A stretch of DNA of 64,000 nt from Hydrogenophaga sp040372165 (GTDB lineage: Bacteria; Pseudomonadota; Gammaproteobacteria; Burkholderiales; Burkholderiaceae_C), in contig NZ_BAABWG010000003.1 of assembly GCF_040372165.1 (NCBI RefSeq), positions 248,001 through 312,000 on the forward strand. Direction: 5' to 3'. The notes below the pieces were generated by a model. The model did no database searches. It had not been told where the DNA came from and saw only the letters and a program-made list of their open reading frames with translations. The stretch's first letter is position 1. Each line of letters starts with the position of its first letter. Made by a program: the position numbers and the translations under genes. Shown here piece after piece: positions 16,943 through 25,714 of the stretch.

Positions 16943-17644
16943 TTATTCGAGCTTGCCGTACTGGGTCTCGCTCAACTCGTCAAACGCGCTGACCGATTCT
17001 GGCTCGTGCTCTTCCTGGGGAGGCAGACGCCCTGGCTGACCCTGTTTGGGGTTCATGCGGTCAGGCAGTGGCTGCCCGCCGTCAAGCGCCTTTCGAAACG
17101 CCTGCACTTCATCCGTGCGCACTGGCTCCGCTGCCTGCCTGGGCTTGCTCTTGGGCGGAACAGGAATGGCTGTCGGGTTCTCGGACTTCTCATCGCTGGC
17201 GGAGCCACGTCGCTGTTGCGCCGCGATCGCCGCCCGCAGGGCAACGCCTTGCTGGTCCTCTTCGAGTTTACGGCGCCAGTAAACCGAGCGCACTTTCATG
17301 CTGTGACGGGACTGTGCAGCAATCTGGATCCATCGCTCAATCTCGAGCAGGTACTCGTCTGGCATCGTTTGCGCAGGCAGCGCCAGATCGACCAGAACCA
17401 GAAAGCTGTCGCCATTGGAGTCGAGCGCCAGCACCTTGAATTCGTAGCTGGTCGAGAGCACGCCTCCACGGATCAGGGACTCCCTCACCACGGAAAACAA
17501 CTGCTCACGGCGCAGCAGCCGCCGCCCGCGACGCGGGGAAATCAGCGGCAGCGTTGTTTCGCGGAAGGCATTGCGAAGGCCACCCTTCTTTTTCTTCTTG
17601 CCGCCGCTGTCGGGTTTGGTCTGGAGCCAGTTAAACATGGACAT
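16943..17644 (-). CDS. Conserved hypothetical protein with basic N-terminus and disordered C-terminus
   Basis: This 233-aa soluble protein has no membrane segment. A lysine run (GGKKKKKGG) near residues 14-22 precedes a compact part with RREQLFSVVRESLIRGGVLS, YEFKVLALDSNGDSFLVLVDL and EIERWIQIAAQS. After about residue 140 the sequence is rich in Pro, Gln, Ser and Glu and probably disordered. The folded part reads like a family restricted to Burkholderiales; I do not recognise a function. It lies just downstream of the cNMP-binding gene in the same direction, with about 100 bp between. Confidence 0.8.
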   Translation of the reverse strand: MSMFNWLQTKPDSGGKKKKKGGLRNAFRETTLPLISPRRGRRLLRREQLFSVVRESLIRGGVLSTSYEFKVLALDSNGDSFLVLVDLALPAQTMPDEYLLEIERWIQIAAQSRHSMKVRSVYWRRKLEEDQQGVALRAAIAAQQRRGSASDEKSENPTAIPVPPKSKPRQAAEPVRTDEVQAFRKALDGGQPLPDRMNPKQGQPGRLPPQEEHEPESVSAFDELSETQYGKLE

Positions 17645-17745
17645 GTGATTCAGTTTGATGCGAGCCCGCCTGGGGCGGTCCTTGGATTACCGGTTCAATT
17701 CCCGGCTTGTTCTGCGATCTCCCTGACGTTCATCTCTCTTCTTCT

Positions 17746-18237
17746 TCATGTCACTGCCACCCGCTTGGGTTTGTTGTACATGCGCTTGGCCAGCACGCCG
17801 GCCATCGCAGTGATCAGGTCAACGGCCACGCCTGGCTGACGAGCTGCCAGTTCGCGAAATCGCAACGGCGTCAGACTCCAGACAATGCTCTCTTCTGTCG
17901 CATTGACGCTGGCGCTGCGCTCCAGATGGCTGAAAAACGCTCCTTCACCCACAATCGAACCCGGCTTGATCTGGGCGATTCGAATGCGGTCCTTGCTGTC
18001 TTCAAAGTGCACGGTCAGCAAACCTGACTGCAAAAAGTAGACGGTTCGGTCCGCGACGCCTTGCTCGATCAGCAGCTGCCCCCTGCGCACCATCGCCGGC
18101 TGCATGTAACTGGCAATGACTTCCCACTGCAAGACCGGCAGGCGCAACTCCAGCGCATCAACTGCCTCCGAGGCCTGAACAGCCTCAGCGAGCAGCTTGA
18201 TATCAAAACGTACCGGATTGTTCTTTGGTGTTTCCAT
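17746..18237 (-). CDS. Stand-alone cyclic nucleotide-binding domain protein
   Basis: This protein of about 163 aa consists of one cNMP-binding (Crp/Fnr N-terminal) domain: RRGQLLIEQGVADRTVYFLQ, then the GSIVGEGAFF phosphate-binding-cassette region and RSASVNATEES. Unlike Crp or Fnr it ends without a winged-helix DNA-binding domain, so it probably senses a nucleotide and acts on a protein partner. An Arg at the phosphate-contact position is followed by S-A-S rather than the usual T-A, so ligand binding may be lost or changed. The start at 18237 (METPKNN) is preferred; an upstream GTG at 18252 is possible. Confidence 0.85.
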   Translation of the reverse strand: METPKNNPVRFDIKLLAEAVQASEAVDALELRLPVLQWEVIASYMQPAMVRRGQLLIEQGVADRTVYFLQSGLLTVHFEDSKDRIRIAQIKPGSIVGEGAFFSHLERSASVNATEESIVWSLTPLRFRELAARQPGVAVDLITAMAGVLAKRMYNKPKRVAVT

Positions 18238-18351
18238 GTGACTTTTCACCACGATAACCGGCCCGCGTCAGGCTTCGCAAGGTGCTAGTAACATTTACTA
18301 ACCTACTAAATCCAAGCGGTAGGTTTTGAATGGCCAGCGGTCTCGAAACTG

Positions 18352-19782
18352 CTACTTACCGATGCAAAAACGTTGAAAGATCTCACCCAACAGATCGTCG
18401 GCCGTGAATTCACCCGTGATTTCACCCAAGGCCTGTTGAGCTTGTCGCAACTCCTCCGCCAGCAGGTCCAGGTGCTCCGCCTGGGCTTTAAGCCACTCAT
18501 CTGCCAACGCCAAATGCTCCCTGACCCTGGCCAGGGCGGTCAAATGTCGCTCCCTGGCCATGAACAAGCCTTCTGATCCGGGCTGCCAGCCCGCCAGCGA
18601 CAAGAGCCGCTCGCGCAGCGCTGCCAGGCCATCGCCTGTTTTCGCTGACAGCTGAAGAACCTCATCCCCACCCGCCTTGGCGCTGGCATTCACTGCCGCC
18701 AAATCCGGTGGAGCACCATCTGCCAGCCGATCCCACTTGTTCCAGATCGACAATACTGGCACACCCGCAGGCAGCGCTTCAGCAATCGCAGCGTCAGCGG
18801 CCCGATACGCCACATCATCGGCACGAGTGATGTCGTGAACGAACAACACGGCGTCGGCCTTGGCAATACGTTGCCAGGCTCGCTCGATACCGATTTTCTC
18901 CACCTCATCCACATCGGGGGATTCACGCAAACCCGCAGTGTCGATCACATGCAACGGCACACCCTCGATCTGAATGGTTTGCTGCACCACGTCGCGTGTC
19001 GTGCCCGCCACTGGCGTGACAATGGCCAGCTCGGCGCCGGCCAGAGCGTTGAGCAGCGAGCTCTTGCCCGCGTTGGGCTGCCCGGCGATCACCACTTGCA
19101 GTCCATCGCGCAGCAACGCGCCCTGACGGGCCTGGCCCTGCACTTCTTCCACGCGCGCCATGAGGCTTTGCAACTGGCCTTGCGCATCGGCCTTTTGCAG
19201 AAAATCGATTTCCTCTTCCGGGAAGTCCAGCGTGGCCTCCACCAGCATGCGCAAACGCACCAGGTCTTCCAGCAAGGCATTGACCAGGCGAGAAAAATCA
19301 CCTGACAACGATCGGCCCGCACTGCGCGCTGCCGCTTCCGTGCTGGCATCGATCAAATCCGCCACAGCTTCTGCCTGTGCCAGATCGAGCTTGTCATTGA
19401 GGAACGCCCGCTCGGTGAACTCACCCGGGCGCGCGGGCCGCAGACCCACCAAACCATGGCCACCCGCTTTGCCAGCGGCTTCCAGACAGCGCGCGAGCAA
19501 CAATTGCATCACCACCGGCCCGCCATGGCCCTGCAGTTCCAGGACATCCTCACCCGTATAGGAGTGCGGCCCCGGAAACCAGATCGCCAGCCCATGGTCG
19601 ATGGCTTGCCCCGACGCATCGGGGAAGGGCAGATAGGTGGCCTCCCTGGGTTTGAGCTCTCTGCCCAGCAAACCCTTGACGTAAGGCGCCAAGCCTTTGC
19701 CTGAGACCCGCACGATGCCGACGGCGCCCCTGCCAGGGGCGGTGGCGATCGCGACGATGGGGTCTTTGGAGGCGGCGAGCAT
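18352..19782 (-). CDS. mnmE: tRNA uridine-5-carboxymethylaminomethyl modification GTPase MnmE
   Basis: This 476-aa enzyme works with MnmG to modify wobble uridine. The N-terminal tetrahydrofolate-binding domain contains IVRVSGKGL and RPARPGEFTERAFLNDKLDL. The inserted G domain has GQPNAGKSSLLNAL (P-loop), GTTRDVV, DTAGL and NKWD. The C-terminus is the canonical FCIGK with the functional Cys. The start at 19782 (MLAASKDPIVAIATAPG) matches the family; the 27-residue upstream extension does not. It is downstream of yidC in the usual order, but element B separates the two. Confidence 0.96.
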   Translation of the reverse strand: MLAASKDPIVAIATAPGRGAVGIVRVSGKGLAPYVKGLLGRELKPREATYLPFPDASGQAIDHGLAIWFPGPHSYTGEDVLELQGHGGPVVMQLLLARCLEAAGKAGGHGLVGLRPARPGEFTERAFLNDKLDLAQAEAVADLIDASTEAAARSAGRSLSGDFSRLVNALLEDLVRLRMLVEATLDFPEEEIDFLQKADAQGQLQSLMARVEEVQGQARQGALLRDGLQVVIAGQPNAGKSSLLNALAGAELAIVTPVAGTTRDVVQQTIQIEGVPLHVIDTAGLRESPDVDEVEKIGIERAWQRIAKADAVLFVHDITRADDVAYRAADAAIAEALPAGVPVLSIWNKWDRLADGAPPDLAAVNASAKAGGDEVLQLSAKTGDGLAALRERLLSLAGWQPGSEGLFMARERHLTALARVREHLALADEWLKAQAEHLDLLAEELRQAQQALGEITGEFTADDLLGEIFQRFCIGK

Positions 19783-19927
19783 TTGAAGGGCTTTCTTTTT
19801 TTCTGTTCCACAGAAAGGGGTTGGAGGGATTATCCCTTGGGTACATCGAACTCCAATGCGCAAAGCCTTTGCCTTGGTGAGGCTCGCAGCTTCCAGCAGG
19901 CATCTTGTTTTTCGAAATTTTCTTCAT

Positions 19928-20412
19928 CCCCCCCTATCCCCCCCGCCCCTTTCCACCCCCGCCGGGGCGGAAAGGGGAGCCTTTAAACATTCGGCTTCTG
20001 GTTTCTGGACGGGCGGCTACTGGCGGGAGGTTGCCACTGCTCCTGGCTCACTACGGTTTCTCCACCGCTGTCGTAGGAACCTCGCCTGCTCATGGTGCGC
20101 CCACGGCAGCCTGCCAACCTTGCCGCTGCGCGGCTTGTTGACCGGCTGCAAGCGAGGCACGCTGAACTCAGCGGCATTGTGTGCGCGAGACAAGCGCCCA
20201 ACTGACAAGCCGCGAAGCGGCAAAGTCAGCTGGGCGCCGTGGGAGCGAAGGCCAACGCCGAGGTTCCTACGACAGCCTCAGCGAAGTCCATGTACCCCAA
20301 ACCACGGTGGCGACGCATCGAGCCGTAGAAGCCCAGTCGGAGACCAGAAGCCAAATGAGAGCTCCCCCTTTCCGCCCGGCGGGGTGGAAAGGGGGCTGGG
20401 GGGATAGGGGGG
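19928..20412. repeat. Element B: inverted copy of the 0.5-kb element with terminal inverted repeats
   Basis: The right end (20375-20412) carries the same 38-bp terminal repeat as element A, and the left end (19928-19970) a slightly diverged version. Reading the minus strand from 20412 to about 20063 follows element A from 12519 to about 12868 with scattered substitutions, including the 44-nt hairpin at 20194-20237. The remaining inner segment differs from element A. Reading frames cross the element on both strands but show no recognisable protein. It lies between yidC and mnmE. Confidence 0.85.
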
Positions 20413-20510
20413 AAAAGAAGAAACGAGAGAAAGAAGAAAAGCTTGAGGGAAGAACGCCCCGCGCCGCAGGCAAAGCACCCCCCCGTATTCCTCATACGCC
20501 ACATGACAAG

Positions 20511-20541
20511 AAAAGAAAAGCCACCCCATTACGAGGTGGCC
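20511..20541 (-). terminator. Terminator after yidC
   Basis: On the minus strand GCCACC and GGTGGC pair around a 9-nt loop and are followed by TTTTCTTTT. It lies about 85 bp past the yidC stop codon. Confidence 0.75.
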
Positions 20542-20623
20542 TCTCTCAAATCATCAATCCATCACACCTACCTTCCCCAGCGGCGCAGCCCCAAGGAAAA
20601 AGATGGAATGACCAGGCTGATCG

Positions 20624-22381
20624 TCAGCTGAACTTCGGCAAATTGAACTTCACCGGAACACCCATCTTGTGATTGATGAAAGCCTGCTGCGCAATGGTCA
20701 GCACGTTGTTCGTGATCCAGTACAGCACCAGGCCGGACGGGAAGAAGAAGAACATCACCGAGAACATGATGGGCATCAGCCACATCATCTTGGCCTGCAG
20801 TGGGTCAGGTGGCAGCGGGTTGAGCGCCGTCTGGAACACGGTCGTCAGGGCCATGACGATGGGCAGCGGACCAATGGGCAGGTTGATGCCCGGGATCACG
20901 CCAAACAGTGCATCAGGAGTGGACAGGTCCGTCACCCAGCCAATCCATGGGGCATTGCGCATTTCCACCGTCGCCAGCAACACCCAGTACAGGGCGATGA
21001 ACACGGGCATCTGAACCAGGATCGGGAGGCAGCCACCCAGCGGGTTGACCTTCTCGTCCCGGTACATCTTCATCATTTCCTGCTGCATCAGTTGCGGCTT
21101 GTCTTTGAGACGCTCGCGCATTTCCTGAATGCGGGGATTGATGGCCTTCATCTTGGCCATGCTGCGATACGCATTGGCATTGAGCCAGTAGAACGCCGCC
21201 TTGATCAGCACCACCAGCAATACGATCGACCAGCCCCAGTTGCCCACGAAAGAATGGACCTTCTCGAGCAGCCAGTACAGCGGCTTGGCCAGCATGGCCA
21301 GCCAGCCATAGTCCTTGACCAACTCCAGGCCTGGAGTCAGCGACTCGAGCACTTTCTCTTCCTGAGGGCCAACAAACAGCGTTGCCGAGATGGATTCGCT
21401 CTGTCCTGGCTCGATCGCCGGGAGCGTTGTCAAGGCGCCAGCAGAGTAGAGGTTGCCGCCGATCTGACGCGCAAAGCGCTCGCGCGAAACGCCCTGCCCC
21501 AGAATCCATGCGGAGGCAAAGTAGTGCTGGACCATGGCCACATAGCCATCGCTGGCCTTGGCTTCAAACTTGGTGTCTTTCTCGCGGATGTCTTCAAAGC
21601 TGACTTTCTGATACTTGCCTTCCTCGGAGTAGAGTGCAGGACCGGTAAACGTCTTGTAGAAGGGTGTATCGCTTTCGGGTTCGCTGCCATCACGCACCAG
21701 CTGGACATACAGCTGTGGCGTCACAGCAGAAGACCCCTGATTGATCACCTTGTGGTCAACCTTGATGTCGTAGTGGCCGCGGCGCAGCGTATACGTCTTG
21801 ACCAGCTTTACGCCATCGGTCTGGACCGTTTCGAAAACCACCTTCAACTCGTCCTGCCCATCAGCAAGAGCGCGCTCCGAAGACACCATCAGCATGGGCG
21901 TCTTGTGCGTCGGCAAACCTGAGGCACCCACCAGACCGGTCTGGGCCACGTAGATGTGTTCGCCGTTTTGGCGCAGCAGTTCAAACGGAGCGCTGTTGTC
22001 TGCACTCCTCTGATGCTTGAGCAAGTCTGCACCCACCAGTGAGCCGCCTTCGGTGTTGAAGGTGAGCTTGTACAGGTCGGTGGTGATCTCCACCATCTCT
22101 CCGGCTGGTACTGGCACGGCAGGCGTGCCCGGCACGTCGCTGGCATTGGCGGCACCCGCAGAAGCAGCGGCGACTGGCACATCGGACGAGGTGGCAGCTT
22201 TTGGCACTTCACCACCGATGGTCGGTGCGTTGGCGGCAGCATTGGCTTCCGACTGGGCGGCGGTCTGGGCCGTGGGGAAGAAGGTGGCCTGTTTACCGTT
22301 GTGAACCTGCCATTTGTCCCACAGCAGGATCATCGAGAGACCGAACACCACCCACAGGATGGAGCGTCGAATGTCATTCAT
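20624..22381 (-). CDS. yidC: Membrane protein insertase YidC
   Basis: This 585-aa inner-membrane insertase has an N-terminal helix (RRSILWVVFGLSMILLW), a periplasmic beta-supersandwich domain of about 320 residues starting near residue 90 after an Ala-rich linker, and the conserved core of five helices from about residue 370. The core contains the hydrophilic-groove region WSIVLLVVLIKAAFYW, the C1 loop NPRIQEMRERLKDKPQLMQQ and GGCLPILVQMPVFIALYWVL. The start overlaps the yidD stop by 4 nt. Confidence 0.97.
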   Translation of the reverse strand: MNDIRRSILWVVFGLSMILLWDKWQVHNGKQATFFPTAQTAAQSEANAAANAPTIGGEVPKAATSSDVPVAAASAGAANASDVPGTPAVPVPAGEMVEITTDLYKLTFNTEGGSLVGADLLKHQRSADNSAPFELLRQNGEHIYVAQTGLVGASGLPTHKTPMLMVSSERALADGQDELKVVFETVQTDGVKLVKTYTLRRGHYDIKVDHKVINQGSSAVTPQLYVQLVRDGSEPESDTPFYKTFTGPALYSEEGKYQKVSFEDIREKDTKFEAKASDGYVAMVQHYFASAWILGQGVSRERFARQIGGNLYSAGALTTLPAIEPGQSESISATLFVGPQEEKVLESLTPGLELVKDYGWLAMLAKPLYWLLEKVHSFVGNWGWSIVLLVVLIKAAFYWLNANAYRSMAKMKAINPRIQEMRERLKDKPQLMQQEMMKMYRDEKVNPLGGCLPILVQMPVFIALYWVLLATVEMRNAPWIGWVTDLSTPDALFGVIPGINLPIGPLPIVMALTTVFQTALNPLPPDPLQAKMMWLMPIMFSVMFFFFPSGLVLYWITNNVLTIAQQAFINHKMGVPVKFNLPKFS

Positions 22382-22725
22382 GACGGAAGCTTGCCTTGTT
22401 CAGAAATTGAGGAAGGGTGCGAAGAGCTGACCGGACCGCCACTGACCGCAGAAGCGTCGCGGGTCCAGCGAGAGAACAGGCCTGCAGTTGAAGAGGCTGA
22501 CTCAGGTACCGGGTCATGACCGCCCTTGCACCAGGGTTGGCAGCGGACAATGCGAGCCGCCGCCAGGTAGGTGCCGCGAACAGCACCATGGCGCTCAAGG
22601 GCGCCGATGGCGTACACGGAGCAGGTGGGTTCGAACCGGCAGGAATTGCCCAGCCAAGGGCTGAGCACCAGTCGATAGGCCTTGACCAGACCGATGAGCG
22701 CGTTGCGGGGCCATTCACGCCACAT
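22378..22725 (-). CDS. yidD: Membrane protein insertion efficiency factor YidD
   Basis: This 115-aa UPF0161 protein has an amphipathic N-terminus (NALIGLVKAYRLVLSPWLGN) and the invariant Cys-containing CRFEPTCSVYAIGALERHG, then RCQPWCKGGHDPVP. The start at 22725 has GGGGAG 6 nt upstream. It overlaps the end of rnpA by 11 nt and the start of yidC by 4 nt. The tail past residue 80 is longer than usual and rich in Ser. Confidence 0.95.
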   Translation of the reverse strand: MWREWPRNALIGLVKAYRLVLSPWLGNSCRFEPTCSVYAIGALERHGAVRGTYLAAARIVRCQPWCKGGHDPVPESASSTAGLFSRWTRDASAVSGGPVSSSHPSSISEQGKLPS

Positions 22726-23170
22726 GGGCGGCTCCCCCTGTATCCGCTTCTCGTCCGGCCTGATCCTTTTGCTGCAAGCGCTCCAGCCCACGGGAAAACA
22801 GCTGGCCCAGTTCTTCACGAGCGGCTTGCTTGAGCGCCACCGATGTGGAGCTGATGAACTGCTGCCTGGAGAAAGGCGCCTTGAGGCGGACCACCCACGC
22901 ATCGGCCGGCAGGTTCTCACCCAGGTCGGCCGCCACGGCGTAGATCTGCCTACGCAGCGTGTTGCGGGTCACCGCCCGCTTGGCGCAACGTTTGGGCTGC
23001 ACAACGCCCACCCAGGCCTGATCGACCACGGGAAACAGCGCACGGCCATCCTGCGAACGGGCGTTGGCCCGGGACAGCGGTGCGCGATGCAGTGCGAAAT
23101 GCTCGGTCTTGGCCACAGGAGCACTCGCCATGACGGCCTGGAATTGCGATCGATTGCGAAGGCGCAGCAT
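22715..23170 (-). CDS. rnpA: Ribonuclease P protein component
   Basis: This basic protein of about 151 aa binds RNase P RNA for tRNA 5' maturation. The family signature appears as QPKRCAKRAVTRNTLRRQIY, with the RNR-like element as TRNTLRR, and the N-terminus LRNRSQFQAVM is typical. Some family residues are divergent; for example, the usual VSKK is VQPK. The start at 23170 (MLRLRNRS) fits better than an upstream alternative at 23233. Confidence 0.93.
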   Translation of the reverse strand: MLRLRNRSQFQAVMASAPVAKTEHFALHRAPLSRANARSQDGRALFPVVDQAWVGVVQPKRCAKRAVTRNTLRRQIYAVAADLGENLPADAWVVRLKAPFSRQQFISSTSVALKQAAREELGQLFSRGLERLQQKDQAGREADTGGAAHVA

Positions 23171-23315
23171 CAGGCGTCGATTGCCGGGGGTGACCAGACA
23201 TCCGCCCCAGAAATGCAGGAGCGGCGCAGGCAAACCAGAAAGTCGGTGAGACTCTGGTCCAGAACGGGTTGCGTGTGGTCAGCCCGGCCGGCACGGCGGC
23301 GAATGGACTGAAAGC

Positions 23316-23456
23316 TCAGACAGCCAGACGCTTGCGGCCCTTGGCGCGGCGTGCCTTGATCACGGCGCGACCACCGCGGGTCTTCATGCGAACCAGGAAA
23401 CCGTGGGTGCGAGCACGACGGGTCTTGGAAGGTTGGTAGGTACGTTTCGTTGCCAT
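23316..23456 (-). CDS. rpmH: 50S ribosomal protein L34
   Basis: This 46-aa protein has the invariant L34 sequence: KRTYQPSKTRRARTHGFLVR, then MKTRGGRAVIKARRAKGRKR. Translation starts at 23456 (MATKRTYQPS); the second and third residues make it two longer than the most common bacterial form. GGGGAG lies 6 nt upstream. It was too short for routine long-ORF listing and was read directly from the minus strand. Confidence 0.97.
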   Translation of the reverse strand: MATKRTYQPSKTRRARTHGFLVRMKTRGGRAVIKARRAKGRKRLAV

Positions 23457-23522
23457 GGCAATCTCCCCACTCCATCAAGGGCGGGGCTCCTTCGGTTTGT
23501 GAATGAATCAGGGAAACCCGCA

Positions 23523-23552
23523 ATTATCGCAAGAAATCGGGGTTTCAGGCAA
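23523..23552 (-). promoter_or_regulatory. Promoter of rpmH-rnpA-yidD-yidC
   Basis: On the minus strand TTGCCT, 18 nt, then GATAAT with a TG one base upstream (extended -10). It lies about 67 bp upstream of the rpmH start. Confidence 0.65.
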
Positions 23553-24024
23553 GCCGGCTGGCAGCTGAGAGATGACTGAGCATACCAACGCTACTATTTC
23601 TGAAGCTAACAGAGGCTCAGGCAAAGCTCATGACACCCGCTCAGACCCAGTGCCGCCGGGCCATGGCAGATATTCGCCCACTGGCCAGTCGCTTTGTTCT
23701 CCCGCCGGATCAAGGGCGCCCATGTGCTGCCGGCCTCAATTGAGGAAGACGCGCCGCCATCAGCCAGCGCATGAAGCTTGCGCCGCGATTCGCAGCCAAG
23801 GTGATCAAGCATGTCTTAATCCCTTGGTATTCATATTTTCCCGCACCTTTCCTCCCCGAAACGCGGGTTTTTCGCCGACAGTCTCGCTGTATCACCTTCT
23901 TTGCGGGGGCGCAATAGGAGAGTTGGGGAGAATTTTCTGCTTGTGGATAACTGCGAGCTGGGCATACAATGAAGGGCTCCTCTGGACAAACTTGTCCACA
24001 AGAAAAACAGCGAGCTGAACACAA
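23553..24024. other. rpmH-dnaA intergenic region, probable origin neighbourhood
   Basis: This gap of about 470 bp between divergent rpmH and dnaA holds no convincing gene. Two DnaA-box-like sites lie close to dnaA: TGTGGATAA (23942-23950, perfect complement of TTATCCACA) and TTGTCCACA (23992-24000, one mismatch). The stretch 23820-23860 (cttggtattcatattttcc) is the most AT-rich part. Only two good boxes were seen, so a full origin here is likely from position but not proven. Confidence 0.5.
23941..23970 (+). promoter_or_regulatory. Candidate dnaA promoter overlapping a DnaA box
   Basis: TTGTGG, 18 nt, then TACAAT. The -35 overlaps the perfect DnaA box at 23942-23950, as expected for autoregulation. 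The -35 match is only moderate. Confidence 0.4.
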
Positions 24025-25446
24025 ATGATCGAGGGACAGGCCCAAGCAAGCGCAGCCACCGTCACACGGGCTGCAACCGATTCCCTGTGGCAAAACTGCG
24101 TGGAGCGCATGGCCCAGGAAATCCCGGAACAACAGTTCAACACCTGGATTCGCCCCCTCACTGCCTCAGTCGCCAGCGACAGCAGCAAGGTCACGATTTC
24201 GGTGGCCAATCGCTTCAAACTCGACTGGATCAGGGCCCAGTACGCCCAGCGCATCACAGCTCTCCTGGAAGAGGAAAACGGCTCCCCCGTCATTCTTGAG
24301 TTAGCAATCACTCCGCGTGGGGCACCCGTCAGGCGTGCTGCACCTGTGCGAAGCGTTCAAGATCAAGTGCTGTCGGAACTGCCCGAAGTGGCGCCGGTCG
24401 AAGCCGCGGGCGTGACTTCGGCACCTCGCAGCCGTCTCAATCCGGCCCTGACGTTCTCCACTTTGGTCGAGGGCTCGGCCAACCGCATGGCGCGCGCTGC
24501 CGCCATGCACGTGGCCGGCAGCCTGGGACAGCTGTACAACCCGCTGTTCATCTATGGTGGCGTCGGTCTGGGCAAGACCCACCTGGTCCACGCCATCGGC
24601 AACCAGCTGCTGGCCGACAAGCCCAATGCCAAAGTTTTGTACATTCACGCCGAACAGTTTGTTTCGGATGTGGTCAAGTCCTATCAGCGCAAGACCTTCG
24701 ACGAATTCAAGCAGCGCTACCATTCGCTCGATCTGCTGCTGATCGACGATGTCCAGTTCTTCGCCAACAAGGAGCGGACCCAGGAAGAGTTTTTCAACGC
24801 TTTCGAGGCCTTGCTGGCCCGAAAGAGCCACATCGTCCTGACCAGCGACACCTATCCCAAGGGACTGGCCGACATCCATGAGCGCCTGGTCTCGCGCTTC
24901 GATTCAGGCCTCACGGTGGCCATCGAACCGCCCGAGCTGGAGATGCGGGTGGCGATCCTGATCAACAAGGCCACGGCCGAAAACGCGGTCATGCCCGAGG
25001 AAGTGGCTTTCTTCGTGGCCAAGAACGTGCGCTCCAACGTGCGTGAACTCGAAGGCGCGCTGCGCAAGATCCTGGCATACAGCCGCTTCAACCAGAAGGA
25101 AATCTCCATCCAGCTGGCGCGCGAGGCCCTGAAAGACCTGCTGTCCATCCAGAACCGCCAGATCAGCGTCGAGAACATCCAGAAGACCGTGGCCGATTAC
25201 TACAAGATCAAGGTCGCGGACATGTATTCCAAGAAGCGGCCCGCCAGCATTGCCCGTCCGCGCCAGATCGCCATGTTCCTGGCCAAGGAGCTCACGCAGA
25301 AAAGCCTGCCGGAGATCGGCGAGCTGTTCGGTGGGCGCGATCACACGACGGTGCTGCACGCGGTTCGCAAGATTGCAGCAGAACGGCAACAGATGACTGA
25401 ACTCAATCAGCAACTGCACGTGCTGGAGCAAACCCTCAAAGGATGA
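24025..25446 (+). CDS. dnaA: Chromosomal replication initiator protein DnaA
   Basis: This 473-aa AAA+ initiator opens the origin. Domain I (about residues 20-95) contains LWQNCVERMAQEIPEQQFNTW and is followed by a linker. Walker A is GGVGLGKTHL at 178-187, Walker B is LLLIDDVQF, and sensor regions follow. The C-terminal helix-turn-helix with RPRQIAMFLAKELTQKSLPE and GGRDHTTVLHA is the DnaA-box-binding signature. dnaN and gyrB follow in the classic order. Confidence 0.98.
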   Translation: MIEGQAQASAATVTRAATDSLWQNCVERMAQEIPEQQFNTWIRPLTASVASDSSKVTISVANRFKLDWIRAQYAQRITALLEEENGSPVILELAITPRGAPVRRAAPVRSVQDQVLSELPEVAPVEAAGVTSAPRSRLNPALTFSTLVEGSANRMARAAAMHVAGSLGQLYNPLFIYGGVGLGKTHLVHAIGNQLLADKPNAKVLYIHAEQFVSDVVKSYQRKTFDEFKQRYHSLDLLLIDDVQFFANKERTQEEFFNAFEALLARKSHIVLTSDTYPKGLADIHERLVSRFDSGLTVAIEPPELEMRVAILINKATAENAVMPEEVAFFVAKNVRSNVRELEGALRKILAYSRFNQKEISIQLAREALKDLLSIQNRQISVENIQKTVADYYKIKVADMYSKKRPASIARPRQIAMFLAKELTQKSLPEIGELFGGRDHTTVLHAVRKIAAERQQMTELNQQLHVLEQTLKG

Positions 25447-25714
25447 GCTGCCTGGCCGCCGTCAGCCCGGATCGGCAGCTGTGGCGCCACCTCCAGCGCC
25501 ACGGCGGTACCACTCAAACGCCGGGACCATGTCGGTTTGCTGCGGCGCACAAAGGCACAGAGGACAATTCATACGATAAAACAGGGGCAGTTCGGCCGAA
25601 ATGCCTCATAAACAGGCGAAAATAGACCGATTTTGTGTCGTTGCGTTCAGCGCGCGAAAAAGATGCATCAAGGCCCAACCCTGAGACATTGACTGAGAAG
25701 AGAGACTGACCGTC

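Noticed and set aside
23572..24018. 148-aa frame in the rpmH-dnaA gap
   Set aside because: No ribosome site or family, overlaps the dnaA promoter region and DnaA boxes.
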